This document shows, in pieces, positions 9,238-18,836 of a stretch of DNA of 64,000 bases. The stretch is from an uncultured Ruminococcus sp. Lineage in GTDB: Bacteria > Bacillota > Clostridia > Oscillospirales > Ruminococcaceae. The position numbers and the translations under genes were made by a program. How positions within the stretch are numbered: position 1 is the first letter of the stretch; every line of letters begins with the position of its first letter. The notes beneath the pieces were generated by a model that saw only the letters and a list, made by a program, of their open reading frames with translations, was not told the origin of the DNA and ran no database searches. Location: the NCBI GenBank assembly GCA_900538575.1, contig UPZA01000005.1, positions 84,567 through 148,566 on the forward strand, in the 5' to 3' direction.

Positions 9238-10455
9238 TCATCGGTTTAATACCATATTATTCCAATCATCTTTATTAACTTGCTGAGCGCCCAGATAATT
9301 ACAGAATCTATTCATTCCTTCTTCTAATTTTTCAATTAATCTGTCATTTATTTTTATTCCGTCTTCCCACCACCAGTTTTCAAGTCTCAGTTCTTCTTCT
9401 CCGCGATACTGTTTAGGCTCAAATCTTCCGATAAACTGATTGCCGTATAACACAGGCAGAACATAATATCCGAATTTTCGCTTAGCTACGGGAGTATATA
9501 CTTCCCAGCTATAATCAAAATCAAAGATATCTCTTATCATTTTTCTGTCCCACAAAAGATTGTCCAATGGCGCTAAAAATTTGACTTCTTTTTTTGTCGA
9601 CTTCTTATTCAGATATTCTGTATCTTCGCTTCTGATATAAAACGGATTTTTAACGGATTCCACATAGAACTCTTCTATTTCACCTTTTTCTAAAAGTCTC
9701 TTTATTTTAGAATTTCTAATATCGGAATCGGATATAAAATGTCCTAGCCATCCGCCTCCGTTGCAAGCCCAAAGCATTCCGACAGAACCTATCCTTCTTT
9801 TTACATACCATTCGTAAAATTCATCATCGGATTGAAAAGGATCGCTTTCCTCAAGAATTTCTTTTTTGAGCAGTTTTTCTGTAAATTCGTATGTTCTCTG
9901 AACATTATTTTTTGAATATATTCCCAGTTCTCCGATATTGAATAAATAATCCATTGCTGCACTGGCTAATTTTTTACTTCCCCATTTGCCAGGATTACAT
10001 ACTCCGATATCAATTGAACTCGACTGTGAAGGACCGTGTTTCTTGATATGTTCTCTCACTTCATCCAGATGTTCCAACGCCTGAAGAGAATTTCTTCTTG
10101 CTAAAACCGCCTCTATTTCTTTTCCTTTAGAAGCCCTTAAACGCTTGAAGTAAGGCCAGTCTTTTTGCAAATACAAAGCCATCATTTTATCCCATGCGTC
10201 AATAACAGTTCTTTTTTGGTAAAGCAGTTTATAAAGCATATCGGCATGATAACCTTTTACTCTTGACTGTAATGTAAGATCAGCGTTTCTTCCTACCACA
10301 TTCAATGGATCATACTGTATGCATCCTACCTTTTCAAAATAGGATATTACGCCTTTTTCTTGGGTGTACCTACAGGCAGTATTCAGTCCCTGATAATTTA
10401 TCAGAAAATTACGGGCTTCCTTTACAGATAAAACCTGATTCCTTTGAGTACTCAT
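9238..10455 (-). CDS. YcaQ/AlkZ-type winged-helix DNA glycosylase, candidate self-resistance protein
   Basis: A 405-residue protein of the HTH_42 family. Family features are the N-terminal EARNFLINYQGL, the stretch GCIQYDPLNVVGR, then DAWDKMMALYL, and a C-terminal FLAPLDNLLWDRK followed by RKFGYYVLPVLYGNQFIGR. The catalytic motif is Q47-Y48-D49, the QxD form of the YcaQ/AlkX branch; AlkZ itself has QxQ. AlkZ excises azinomycin-DNA adducts in the producing Streptomyces, and E. coli YcaQ unhooks interstrand crosslinks. Lying inside the cluster directly after the exporter genes, it probably protects the producer against a DNA-damaging product. A housekeeping repair role cannot be excluded. The GAGGT site nine bases upstream supports this start. 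Confidence 0.87.
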   Translation of the reverse strand: MSTQRNQVLSVKEARNFLINYQGLNTACRYTQEKGVISYFEKVGCIQYDPLNVVGRNADLTLQSRVKGYHADMLYKLLYQKRTVIDAWDKMMALYLQKDWPYFKRLRASKGKEIEAVLARRNSLQALEHLDEVREHIKKHGPSQSSSIDIGVCNPGKWGSKKLASAAMDYLFNIGELGIYSKNNVQRTYEFTEKLLKKEILEESDPFQSDDEFYEWYVKRRIGSVGMLWACNGGGWLGHFISDSDIRNSKIKRLLEKGEIEEFYVESVKNPFYIRSEDTEYLNKKSTKKEVKFLAPLDNLLWDRKMIRDIFDFDYSWEVYTPVAKRKFGYYVLPVLYGNQFIGRFEPKQYRGEEELRLENWWWEDGIKINDRLIEKLEEGMNRFCNYLGAQQVNKDDWNNMVLNR

Positions 10456-10515
10456 ATTTTTTTACCTCTTCTCTTATGAAGTCTGACTTAACTGCTTCAG
10501 CACGATATGCGCTGA

Positions 10516-12294
10516 TTATCTCTGATACCATTTTGCCTGTTCAAAGTACATCTTAGCATAAAATCCGTTCTTTTCTATAAGTTCATTGTGTGAACCGTCC
10601 TCAATTATCTTTCCTTCATTAAGTACGATAATTCTGTCAGCAGATTTGACTGAACCCAATCTGTGAGTTACTACAAGGACTGTCTTACCTTCTGAGATAC
10701 GGGCAAATTGCTTATACACGAATGCTTCTTCGATAGGATCGATTGCCGCCGTCGGTTCGTCCAGCACAATAAGGTCATGTTCACGGTAAATACCTCTTGC
10801 TATAGCCAGTCTCTGCCATTCGCCTCCCGATATATCGATTCCATGAAATTCTTTGCTCAGAACTGTATCCAGATGATTATCTATTCCGTTCTTTTTATAA
10901 TCGAATCCGGCATCGTCAAGTTTTCCTCTGAGATAATTTTCATCTTCTTTACGGTCGAAATCACTCAGCATAACATTTTCGTCCAATCGAAGCTTATACT
11001 TTCCGAAATTCTGGAAAACAGATGATATTCTTTTTGCAAAACTCTTTGTACTCCAATTGGTCGTATCTCTTCCGTTGATATAAACTTTTCCGTCAGTGGG
11101 CTTGAATAATCCCATAATTATTTTTACAAGAGTAGTTTTTCCTGAACCGTTAACGCCTACAATTGCTACATGGCTTCCCTTTGGGATTGCTAGTGAAACA
11201 TTGTCTATTGCTTTTCGGTCTGTATACGGATAACCGAATGAAACATTCTCAAGTTTCAGATCGCCAATTGATTCGATAGAAGCGTCTTCTCCCTTAAATT
11301 CAGGAAGCTCAAGAAAATCATATAGTTTTCCTGCAAGGTTGGCGTGTTCATAAATAGTTCCGAACAGTTCAATCATTTCTTTCATTATGTCCATAAGTTT
11401 GTTCAGCGAATAATAAATTGCAGCAAAGAAGCCAAGGGTAATACTCCCTTCTATAAGATAATAAGTCAGGAGGGCAAACGAACCGATATGTCCTATATAT
11501 GTAAGCAAAGTAAGAAAGCATTCGATTTTTGAGGTCTTTACCTGAACTTTCCACTGTTTGCCGTTAAACTCTTCTACTTTATTTCGATAACATTTAATAA
11601 AGTAAGGAATTGCTCCAAGTGTTTTCGTCTCTTTATAATACATTTTATCTATTAGACATTGCTGATAATATCCGCTCTGTCTGCTGCATTCTACGGTACT
11701 CTCCTGTAAACGGTACAACTGAGTTCCTTTTATGTATTGTGATATTACTTTAGGAATAAAGATAAGTATACAAAGCACAAACAGCATCGGTTTGACTGAG
11801 ACAAGATATATTCCGACGCTTATAAAAAAGATCGCATAATAGATAACGCCATTTAAAAGATTTATCGTGGATTCCACTGCATGTCGTACACCGCCTATTG
11901 CCAGATTTATCTTATCATAAAGCTTGACAGATTCAAAATCAATCAAACTGAGTCTGCCGGCCTTTGCGTTCATGTCTTTCAGGATTTTGCTCATAAATGT
12001 GTAAAAATAAGATTTATTAATGTAATTCTGGAGTCCTTTGAAAACACTGAGCAAAAAGAAAAGCAATCCTGTAATAAGGATAATATTATCTATATCGGAC
12101 CAGTTTCCGTTCTTGCTTATATCTGAAACAGAATCGAACAATAACTGTAATATATTAATTGATAAAAAATTGAAAACTGCCAATAATATACAGACAATAA
12201 GATAAACGATAAAAAATCCCGGCAGCCTCTTAAAACCGTATTTCATCGTTCTGTGTATTACTTTATAAAAAGGTAATGTTTTATTTTTCATCAT
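10516..12294 (-). CDS. ABC exporter half-transporter (transmembrane plus ATPase), second subunit
   Basis: A 592-residue fused permease-ATPase. The N-terminal half has hydrophobic segments of a six-helix exporter domain. The ATPase has Walker A GVNGSGKTTLVK, signature DISGGEWQRLAIARG, Walker B LIVLDEPTAAIDP and the H-loop VVTHRLGS. Its start overlaps the stop of the neighbouring exporter gene by 14 bases, so the two are translationally coupled and probably form a heterodimer. Placed next to the DNA glycosylase, it most likely exports the cluster product. Confidence 0.92.
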   Translation of the reverse strand: MMKNKTLPFYKVIHRTMKYGFKRLPGFFIVYLIVCILLAVFNFLSINILQLLFDSVSDISKNGNWSDIDNIILITGLLFFLLSVFKGLQNYINKSYFYTFMSKILKDMNAKAGRLSLIDFESVKLYDKINLAIGGVRHAVESTINLLNGVIYYAIFFISVGIYLVSVKPMLFVLCILIFIPKVISQYIKGTQLYRLQESTVECSRQSGYYQQCLIDKMYYKETKTLGAIPYFIKCYRNKVEEFNGKQWKVQVKTSKIECFLTLLTYIGHIGSFALLTYYLIEGSITLGFFAAIYYSLNKLMDIMKEMIELFGTIYEHANLAGKLYDFLELPEFKGEDASIESIGDLKLENVSFGYPYTDRKAIDNVSLAIPKGSHVAIVGVNGSGKTTLVKIIMGLFKPTDGKVYINGRDTTNWSTKSFAKRISSVFQNFGKYKLRLDENVMLSDFDRKEDENYLRGKLDDAGFDYKKNGIDNHLDTVLSKEFHGIDISGGEWQRLAIARGIYREHDLIVLDEPTAAIDPIEEAFVYKQFARISEGKTVLVVTHRLGSVKSADRIIVLNEGKIIEDGSHNELIEKNGFYAKMYFEQAKWYQR

Positions 12295-14077
12295 ACCACT
12301 CCCTCTGAGTATTAAACATTGTTCTGTATAATAAGCAATCGTTCATTAATTCGTCGTGTTTTCCAAGTCCGACAACTTTTCCGCCGTCCAATACCAATAT
12401 TTTGTCTGATAATTTGGTTGATCCCAATCTGTGCGAGATAAATAATGTAGTGCTGTTCTTTGATATTTCAGAGTATTTTTTATAAAGTCTGCTCTCCTCG
12501 AGCGGATCCAATGCAGACGTAGGTTCATCGAGAATTCTGACAGCCTGTTCTTTCATTAATGAACGTGCAAGCGCAATACGCTGCCACTGTCCGCCTGAAA
12601 AATCTATTCCGCCCTCTAATACTTTTCCTAAAGGAGTTTCATAACCTTCTTCGAGATCGTCAATAATTTCTTTTATTCCGGCATATTCAGCAGCGCTTTC
12701 AATTTTTTCCATATTATCCGCATTTTCTTTATCGCCTAACCCGATATTGTCTTTTATTGAAATGGAATAACGTGCAAAATCCTGATATACAATAGAAAAA
12801 AAAGAATAAAGCTGTTCTTTTGAATATAATTTGATATTCTTTCCGTTTATAAGTATTTCACCGTCGTCTATGTCATATAATCCAAGCATAAGTTTTGTAA
12901 GCGTACTTTTACCTGAGCCGTTTTTTCCGACAATAGCATAGTGAAGTCCTTTCTCTATATTAAAACTTACTCCATTCAAAATCATATTGTCAGTACCCGG
13001 ATATTTAAAATATACATTTCTGAACTCTATTGTCTGAATATCCTCATTTTCTGCCTGAATACCGCCGTTTGTCTCGCTGTCCTCGTCAAGCTCCATGAAC
13101 GATGTCATATCTTTCAGATATTCGTTATCTTCTGTTAAAGAACATATAAGATCAGGTATCTGAGAGGTAAATGCGTCTTCAAGCTGAAACAGAACTGTTA
13201 TAAGTGATATGAAAAGACCTATTGTTATCTGTCCTGTTTTAAGATAATTCAATGATACAAATGCAATAACAATACAAACGGCAACAACAATGCTTGTAAG
13301 CAGTTTATTTACAACGAACCATTTTTTACGCACACCAAGCTCCATATTCGCTGATTTCATAAATAATCCTTCAAATTGTTCGTTATAATGCTCACTGTAA
13401 TCAAACAGATTTCTTTCAGCCGCCATGTCACGGCCTCTCAGCATATTAAACTCAATATAATCCGACTTTCTCGAAACTTCACTGTTCCAGCGTACTTTTT
13501 CATAAACTTCCTTACTCAGGAAAAAGGAACATATGAAAATAGGCAATGCACTTACAAATGATACAGGAATAAACCACCATGAAATACTCCATATTGTTCC
13601 CGTCAGACCTGCTGTGAAAATTATTTTCGAAATAACATCAGTCAGATGATCGAAAGCCGTTTCGATAGTCGATAATCCCGGCCAGTTAATAATTCGATTT
13701 ATCAGATCACATGTGTCCTCTTTTTCAATATATTCATACTTTAAATGTACGGTTCTCTCTATAATTTCCGGATAGAATTTAGAACGAAGTCCGATATTTA
13801 TCTTTTCTTTAAACAACCTGACGCCGATAGTATAAAAATGCATGACCAGAAGTACAATCGTCAGGCCTGCTATATTCAAAAGTACTTTATTAAAATCAGT
13901 TTTTTCAGAGACATAAGTCATCAAACTGTCTATAAAATTAGCATTGAGAATAACGAGCGCAGAAGGAAGCAATGCTGCAATTGTTACTAAGATCAGTATT
14001 CCACAGCAAGCTGTGGGATTACATTGAAAACAAATCTTTAATGTGTCAATTAAAGTATATTTCTTTTTTTTAAGCAT
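12281..14077 (-). CDS. ABC exporter half-transporter (transmembrane plus ATPase), first subunit
   Basis: A permease-ATPase of about 598 residues. Six hydrophobic segments lie in the first 330 residues; the ATPase shows Walker A GKNGSGKSTLTK, signature DFSGGQWQRIALARS, Walker B VRILDEPTSALDP and the H-loop FISHRLGS. I chose the ATG at 14077 (MLKKKKYTL) because GAGGTGG sits just before it and the upstream in-frame residues do not look like exporter sequence. Partner of the overlapping downstream gene. Confidence 0.9.
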   Translation of the reverse strand: MLKKKKYTLIDTLKICFQCNPTACCGILILVTIAALLPSALVILNANFIDSLMTYVSEKTDFNKVLLNIAGLTIVLLVMHFYTIGVRLFKEKINIGLRSKFYPEIIERTVHLKYEYIEKEDTCDLINRIINWPGLSTIETAFDHLTDVISKIIFTAGLTGTIWSISWWFIPVSFVSALPIFICSFFLSKEVYEKVRWNSEVSRKSDYIEFNMLRGRDMAAERNLFDYSEHYNEQFEGLFMKSANMELGVRKKWFVVNKLLTSIVVAVCIVIAFVSLNYLKTGQITIGLFISLITVLFQLEDAFTSQIPDLICSLTEDNEYLKDMTSFMELDEDSETNGGIQAENEDIQTIEFRNVYFKYPGTDNMILNGVSFNIEKGLHYAIVGKNGSGKSTLTKLMLGLYDIDDGEILINGKNIKLYSKEQLYSFFSIVYQDFARYSISIKDNIGLGDKENADNMEKIESAAEYAGIKEIIDDLEEGYETPLGKVLEGGIDFSGGQWQRIALARSLMKEQAVRILDEPTSALDPLEESRLYKKYSEISKNSTTLFISHRLGSTKLSDKILVLDGGKVVGLGKHDELMNDCLLYRTMFNTQREWYDEK

Positions 14078-14270
14078 GATCCACCTCATTAACATTTTCT
14101 TTTGTAAATATTTATTTAGGGCGACGTCGCACAAAGAACGTATGGTGATTTTGTACGGTATAAATCTGCATATTTCTTTAATATATGGCAATTTACTTCT
14201 TGTACTTTATCGAGCGATATTTAACTCAAAATTTTTCAGCGCCGAAAATAAAACTGCTTGAAATACGTCT

Positions 14271-14293
14271 TATAAATGCGGTCGGCATTTATA
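14271..14293 (-). terminator. Hairpin at the end of the FkbH-like gene
   Basis: A 9-bp perfect stem (TATAAATGC / GCATTTATA) with loop GGTCG overlaps the FkbH stop codon. No clear T run follows on the - strand, so it may be an attenuator or RNA-stability element before the exporter genes. Nothing else is recognised in the 197-base gap to the exporter start. Confidence 0.4.
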
Positions 14294-15308
14294 AATTATT
14301 ATTTATTGTTATATGATCCATGTCTTCTTTCACACTTAAATTTTTGCAAACCAAAAGATTTTCTTGCTCCGATTCCTCAAAGCCGTTGAACATGAGCATA
14401 ATTTTCATCATTCGATTCTTTTCATTTGAAATAAACTCTGCAAAAAGCTTCTTGTTATGTTTTTGTACCTCTTTTTTTATCACATTCATAAGGATACTTC
14501 CGATTCCTCTTGACATAACTCTGCATGACAATAAAAACAGCTTTATTATTACATTATCTTCTTTCATTTCCAATAATATAATACCGATTTTTCCGTATGA
14601 ACCAAAACGGTCTTTCAAACTCACAATAAGTAATTTATAATTATCCGAATCTATAAGTTCGCACAGTTCCTCATATGTATATGTATATCCTGTCGAATTC
14701 AACTGATGTGTACGTACTGTAAGTTCCTCAACTCGTTTTATATCTTCAACAGTTGCATAAGATACATCAACATACATGTTCAGACTTTTCAAAAATTCAA
14801 CCGAAGAACCTTTATATGATTCCTCTTCTTCTTTTCGCTTGATGTCGTTCATATACATAATTCTGCGGTTTCTGGAATCAGATGTTATAAAACGAGGTTG
14901 AAATTCGTCTCTGTTTAATATTCCCGAAACTTCATTTGCATTTATACAAAGCGCCTCAGGATTACTGAATGAAACTTCTTCAAGTTCAAACTGCTGATCG
15001 TCAATAAATGTTATCGAATCCATTCCGATATTTATCTGTTCCCTGATTTTCCGAACAGATTCTGATTTTGCATCCCATGTTATCTGAGGATATAGAAAAT
15101 ACTCATCCAAACCGAATTCACGGAGTTTAGCCATAGCATCGTCATAATTATTTTTACTGGCGACAGATTGCAGGATTCCTCTTTTATCCAATTCCTCTAT
15201 AATTTCTTTTATATTGTCGTTGAGTTTTACTTCCTTATCTTCCGACAATACTCCATCCCATATCGTATTGTCCAAGTCCCATATAACACATTTTATTTTT
15301 TGTACCAT
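14289..15308 (-). CDS. FkbH-like glyceryl-carrier-protein synthase
   Basis: FkbH proteins dephosphorylate 1,3-bisphosphoglycerate and load the glyceryl unit onto a carrier protein, the first step to methoxymalonyl-, hydroxymalonyl- or glycolyl-type polyketide extender units. The HAD phosphatase motif CVIWDLDNTIWDGVL (DxDxT) is at the N-terminus, TFIDDQQFELEEV follows, and the C-terminal half has the family's GNAT-like domain (ELTVRTHQLNSTGYTY, LLSCRVMSRGIGSILM). Length is about 339 residues, normal. I prefer the ATG at 15308 with AGGTGG 11 bases upstream; a GTG at 15323 is possible. It groups with the next three enzymes as a hydroxymalonyl-ACP cassette. Confidence 0.93.
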   Translation of the reverse strand: MVQKIKCVIWDLDNTIWDGVLSEDKEVKLNDNIKEIIEELDKRGILQSVASKNNYDDAMAKLREFGLDEYFLYPQITWDAKSESVRKIREQINIGMDSITFIDDQQFELEEVSFSNPEALCINANEVSGILNRDEFQPRFITSDSRNRRIMYMNDIKRKEEEESYKGSSVEFLKSLNMYVDVSYATVEDIKRVEELTVRTHQLNSTGYTYTYEELCELIDSDNYKLLIVSLKDRFGSYGKIGIILLEMKEDNVIIKLFLLSCRVMSRGIGSILMNVIKKEVQKHNKKLFAEFISNEKNRMMKIMLMFNGFEESEQENLLVCKNLSVKEDMDHITINNNL

Positions 15309-15342
15309 ATCGTATAACGCCACCTTTTTTCAGACTTCGGGA

Positions 15343-16455
15343 TCAATAGTTTCCGCCTATTATTATTTCATGCATCTGTGATGAGCCTTCAATAATTTCA
15401 TTGATTCGAGCATCCCTGAAATATCTCTCTATCGGATATTTATCGCAGCATCCATTTGCTCCGAATAACTGAACCGCTAAATTTGTAACTTTGCTGGCAA
15501 CTTTAGTTGAAAAATACTTTAAAGACATTGTTTCCAATATTGAATTCGGCTCACATTTTTCACGTATCTCAGCAACTTCCTTACAATATGTCTCAGATGC
15601 TCTAGTCAGTACTATCATTTTAGTAAGCATCTCCTGTACCAGCTGATATTCTTTAATGCTTTTGCCAAACTGTTTTCTTTCGGAAGCATATTCTCTGCAT
15701 AATGAAACACAAGCCTCCGAAATTCCAAGACTTGTCCATGCGATTGTATATCTTCCGTAATCAAGACATGACGGGATAATAAATTTAAGACCGGCTTCTG
15801 CTGAACCGATCATATTTTCCAGTGGTACTTTAGTATTGTTAAATGTGATATTTCCAACCATTGAGGCTCTTACGCCAAGCAATCCCTCTATAGGCTGTCT
15901 TTTTATTGTTTTATCATTTTCAACAAGTACTCCGACAATATTTCCCTCATATTTTGCAAATACCAAGTAAACATCCGCTGTCATACCTAACGTTACCCAT
16001 GTTTTTCTTCCGTTTAATACAAAGCAGTCATTTTCTTTTTTGATTTCTGCCTCTAAATTTCCGGCATCGCACCCTGCTTGTTCCTCTGCAAGCGCAAATG
16101 CGCTTATCAGTCTGCCGCCTGAAAATTCAGGAAGCCATTTTTTCTTCTGTTTTTCACTGCCCCATCTCAATACCGCAAGCTGTACCATTCCCTGAACAGT
16201 AAAAATGCTGCGGATTGAAGAACTTGCTTTTGCAAACTCTTCACTAAGTATTCCTATTTGCAGCATTGAAAGCTCTGAGCCTCCGTATTTTTTGGGAACA
16301 TTAGCGCCCAAAAAGCCTTCTCCTGCAATTTTTTCAAACAGGCTTCGATCAACGAATTTCTGTTTTTCACATTTTTCAGCATAGGGAAGTATATATGAAG
16401 CTAAAAATTCTGATATCTGCTCTTTATATTCCTCATATTCCGGCACAAATCCCAT
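15343..16455 (-). CDS. Acyl-CoA dehydrogenase, FkbI-like (extender-unit oxidation)
   Basis: A 370-residue flavin-dependent acyl-CoA dehydrogenase. Motifs are ALAEEQAGCDAGNLE, WVTLGMTADVYLVF, ERKQFGKSIKEYQLVQ and the C-terminal EIIEGSSQMHEI, which keeps the Glu at the medium-chain catalytic-base position. In FkbI, ZmaE and ClbF-type pathways such enzymes oxidise a carrier-bound C3 unit toward the malonyl-type extender. Being next to fkbH-, fkbJ- and fkbK-like genes supports that role here. The start has no obvious ribosome site; a short dyad (GGTAATTT / AAATTACC) lies 19-42 bases upstream. Confidence 0.9.
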   Translation of the reverse strand: MGFVPEYEEYKEQISEFLASYILPYAEKCEKQKFVDRSLFEKIAGEGFLGANVPKKYGGSELSMLQIGILSEEFAKASSSIRSIFTVQGMVQLAVLRWGSEKQKKKWLPEFSGGRLISAFALAEEQAGCDAGNLEAEIKKENDCFVLNGRKTWVTLGMTADVYLVFAKYEGNIVGVLVENDKTIKRQPIEGLLGVRASMVGNITFNNTKVPLENMIGSAEAGLKFIIPSCLDYGRYTIAWTSLGISEACVSLCREYASERKQFGKSIKEYQLVQEMLTKMIVLTRASETYCKEVAEIREKCEPNSILETMSLKYFSTKVASKVTNLAVQLFGANGCCDKYPIERYFRDARINEIIEGSSQMHEIIIGGNY

Positions 16456-16625
16456 ATTAATATCTATGGTAATTTAAAAATTCAAATTACCGGTACGCTC
16501 CTTTCTTTAAAACTGAAAATTAAGAAAACACTGCGCAAAGAGCATTGTGCTGTACTGACATTGCTTATTAAATGAAACATAGTAAAATTACAAAAAATTC
16601 TGCTATTCCGTGTAGCCATCGGACA

Positions 16626-16883
16626 TCATATTCTTAATGCTTTTTGTTTATTTTCAATATATGAAACAATAGATCTGATATTTTTAAAGTTGTCAGCCTT
16701 TAAATCTTTGCCGTCTATATGTATGTCGAATTGTTTTTCAAGGAAAATAACAAGTTGCATTGCAAATAATGAATTGACGATTCCTCCCTCGAATATATCA
16801 TCATCATCGCCTATTGTTTTCCTTCTTGATACTTTCAATATAAATTCTTTTAATTTCTGATAGATCTCATTTTCCGTATTCAT
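16626..16883 (-). CDS. FkbJ-like acyl carrier protein
   Basis: An 85-residue carrier protein with the stretch DDIFEGGIVNSLFAMQLV, the pattern of methoxymalonyl/hydroxymalonyl-pathway carrier proteins; Ser38 is the phosphopantetheine site. It lies between the 3-hydroxyacyl-CoA dehydrogenase (15 bases upstream) and the acyl-CoA dehydrogenase (170 bases downstream), and should carry the glyceryl unit loaded by the FkbH-like enzyme. Confidence 0.9.
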   Translation of the reverse strand: MNTENEIYQKLKEFILKVSRRKTIGDDDDIFEGGIVNSLFAMQLVIFLEKQFDIHIDGKDLKADNFKNIRSIVSYIENKQKALRI

Positions 16884-16898
16884 TTTATTTACTCCTTT

Positions 16899-17744
16899 TT
16901 ACACTTCATAACGGTAAAATCCCTTACCGCTTTTACGACCTAACTCATTGACTCTTACCATATCTTTCAACAGTGGACAGCAACGGAATTTTTTATCTTT
17001 ATATTTATCATATAATACCTGCAATGAATTTGTAACCGTGTCCAATCCGATCAGATCGGCAGTTTCCAGCGGTCCCATTTTATGTCCGTAACAGCTTCTG
17101 AATATATCATCTATCTGTTCAGGCGTCGCTACTCCTTCATATACAAGATATGCAGCTTCATTCATCATAAGATGTGATATTCTGTTTGACACAAAGCCTA
17201 CCGAATCATTTATAACAATGCTTCGTTTTCCTATTTTCCGTATCAGATCATTGGTCTTTTCAATAGTTTCATCAGTTGTTTTCTTTCCTCTGATTGCTTC
17301 AACTGTAGGTATCAGCGGAACAGGATTCATAAAATGTACGCCTATAACCTGTTCCATACGATCAGAAAACGAAGCTATTTCCGTGATAGAAATACATGAT
17401 GTGTTAACGCAGAATATACATTCCTTTTTGCAGATCAAAGATATTTTTTCATATACCTTTTTCTTTTCTTCCAGTATCTCTGGAATGTTTTCTACAACAA
17501 AGTCCACGTCTTTTAATAGGCTGTAGTCTGTTGTAAATGTAATATTGTCCATAAAATTTTCATTATCGAAATTTTCATTTATAAAACTGTATCCGTAGAA
17601 TTGTTCGTTCATATTCTGCTTTGCTTTATCAAGTATCGATTCGTTCAGGTCGATAAGAATAACGCGAAAACCATACTGTCCAAGCGTAAGCGCCACGCCT
17701 TGCCCCATTACGCCCGCACCAATAACGCCAACCGATTCTGTCAT
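16899..17744 (-). CDS. 3-hydroxyacyl-CoA dehydrogenase, FkbK-like
   Basis: A 281-residue NAD-dependent dehydrogenase like 3-hydroxybutyryl-CoA dehydrogenase. The Rossmann motif GVIGAGVMGQGVAL opens the protein; IGVHFMNPVPLIPTVE and VGFVSNRISHLMMNEAA are family signatures holding the catalytic His and Asn. In FkbK/ZmaG/ClbD-type pathways the enzyme oxidises a hydroxyl of the glyceryl- or seryl-carrier protein. Good ribosome site AAAAGGAG. No O-methyltransferase is present in the cluster, so the unit would stop at hydroxymalonyl rather than methoxymalonyl. Confidence 0.93.
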   Translation of the reverse strand: MTESVGVIGAGVMGQGVALTLGQYGFRVILIDLNESILDKAKQNMNEQFYGYSFINENFDNENFMDNITFTTDYSLLKDVDFVVENIPEILEEKKKVYEKISLICKKECIFCVNTSCISITEIASFSDRMEQVIGVHFMNPVPLIPTVEAIRGKKTTDETIEKTNDLIRKIGKRSIVINDSVGFVSNRISHLMMNEAAYLVYEGVATPEQIDDIFRSCYGHKMGPLETADLIGLDTVTNSLQVLYDKYKDKKFRCCPLLKDMVRVNELGRKSGKGFYRYEV

Positions 17745-17757
17745 ATATATGCTCCTT

Positions 17758-18834
17758 TTAAGTGATTAGATTTACTCTCCGGTTCAAATCATATAAAGAG
17801 TAATAAAACCGTTTTTCTTCTGCCATAATCTGTTCCATTATTATGAGTATCTTTTCATAATCATCATTTGTATTTTTTATAGTACATTTTATTATCAATG
17901 ACAGAATAATTTTCCATGATTTCATGGTTTTTTCAAGCGCATCCTGAGTATTTCTGACTGATATTATCGGATATTCATCCTCTACACGTTCAAGGAACCA
18001 ATAAAACAATTCCTTTCTTGAATAAATGAAATATAACTTTTCATACATATACTCCAGAAATTTAACTCGTTTCTGACCTTTTAATGACATATTATCTTCA
18101 AGGAATACCGAGATTTCATTTATTGCACGATAGCCGTTCAATTCGCCTTTTACAGTGTTTTTATCAGAGTTAACCTGATAAAACTTGTTCAGAGTTTTTT
18201 CAAGCTGATTTTTTATCAGTTTAATTTCATCTTCGCTGAAATCACTGCGGCAGATAACTGAACTCTGATAATTAATAGGTATTCCGCTTAAAATGCCGTC
18301 ATGGTCATTCAGAGAATTTCTTGCCATATCCAGCTCATTTTTAGTTATCTCACCCTTGAAATACCATGAAGGATACCAGTCTATCACATAAATTTTATCG
18401 TTTTCTTCTTCATATCCTGCTATTATTATCGAGTGAATAGAATGTTTTTTATAATAATAGGGTGTATATTTCAGATAATAAACATCTACGGCTACCACAA
18501 CCGGTATATCCTGCTTCAAATATTCTATGTCGGACTTCCATATTTCATCGCACGATTTAATTGTTTTATCGACTTTGAGTATTTTTTTATCAAACGGAGA
18601 CAGCAAATTATCATTTATGTTTCCGATTTTAAAATCAAATCCCCATTTCAGATCATCATTTTTTAAAAATATCCAGTCCAATGAATAATTTATATAAAAT
18701 TCAGGATTTTTCACCTTATAATAACGCAATATATTTAAATAACAATTTTTGTAACAAAAATATTGAAATGAATCATGAAAAACCTGTTCCTCTTTATAAA
18801 TATCAAATATTAAATTTTCACTTTTATCAGACAT
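17758..18834 (-). CDS. BtrH-like papain-fold protein, candidate carrier-protein acyltransferase
   Basis: A 358-residue protein whose first 200 residues resemble the BtrH_N family (C39-peptidase-like fold): Cys31 in CYKNCYLNILRYY, His134 in HSIHSIIIAGY and Asp152 in VIDWYPSW form a plausible catalytic triad. BtrH transfers an acyl chain from a carrier protein to an aminoglycoside amine in butirosin synthesis. The C-terminal part is helical and unrecognised. It starts two bases after the neighbouring carrier-protein gene, so it may offload that carrier protein. No thioesterase is present, which makes it a candidate release enzyme. Family assignment is by motif and context only. Confidence 0.6.
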   Translation of the reverse strand: MSDKSENLIFDIYKEEQVFHDSFQYFCYKNCYLNILRYYKVKNPEFYINYSLDWIFLKNDDLKWGFDFKIGNINDNLLSPFDKKILKVDKTIKSCDEIWKSDIEYLKQDIPVVVAVDVYYLKYTPYYYKKHSIHSIIIAGYEEENDKIYVIDWYPSWYFKGEITKNELDMARNSLNDHDGILSGIPINYQSSVICRSDFSEDEIKLIKNQLEKTLNKFYQVNSDKNTVKGELNGYRAINEISVFLEDNMSLKGQKRVKFLEYMYEKLYFIYSRKELFYWFLERVEDEYPIISVRNTQDALEKTMKSWKIILSLIIKCTIKNTNDDYEKILIIMEQIMAEEKRFYYSLYDLNRRVNLIT

Positions 18835-18836
18835 TT

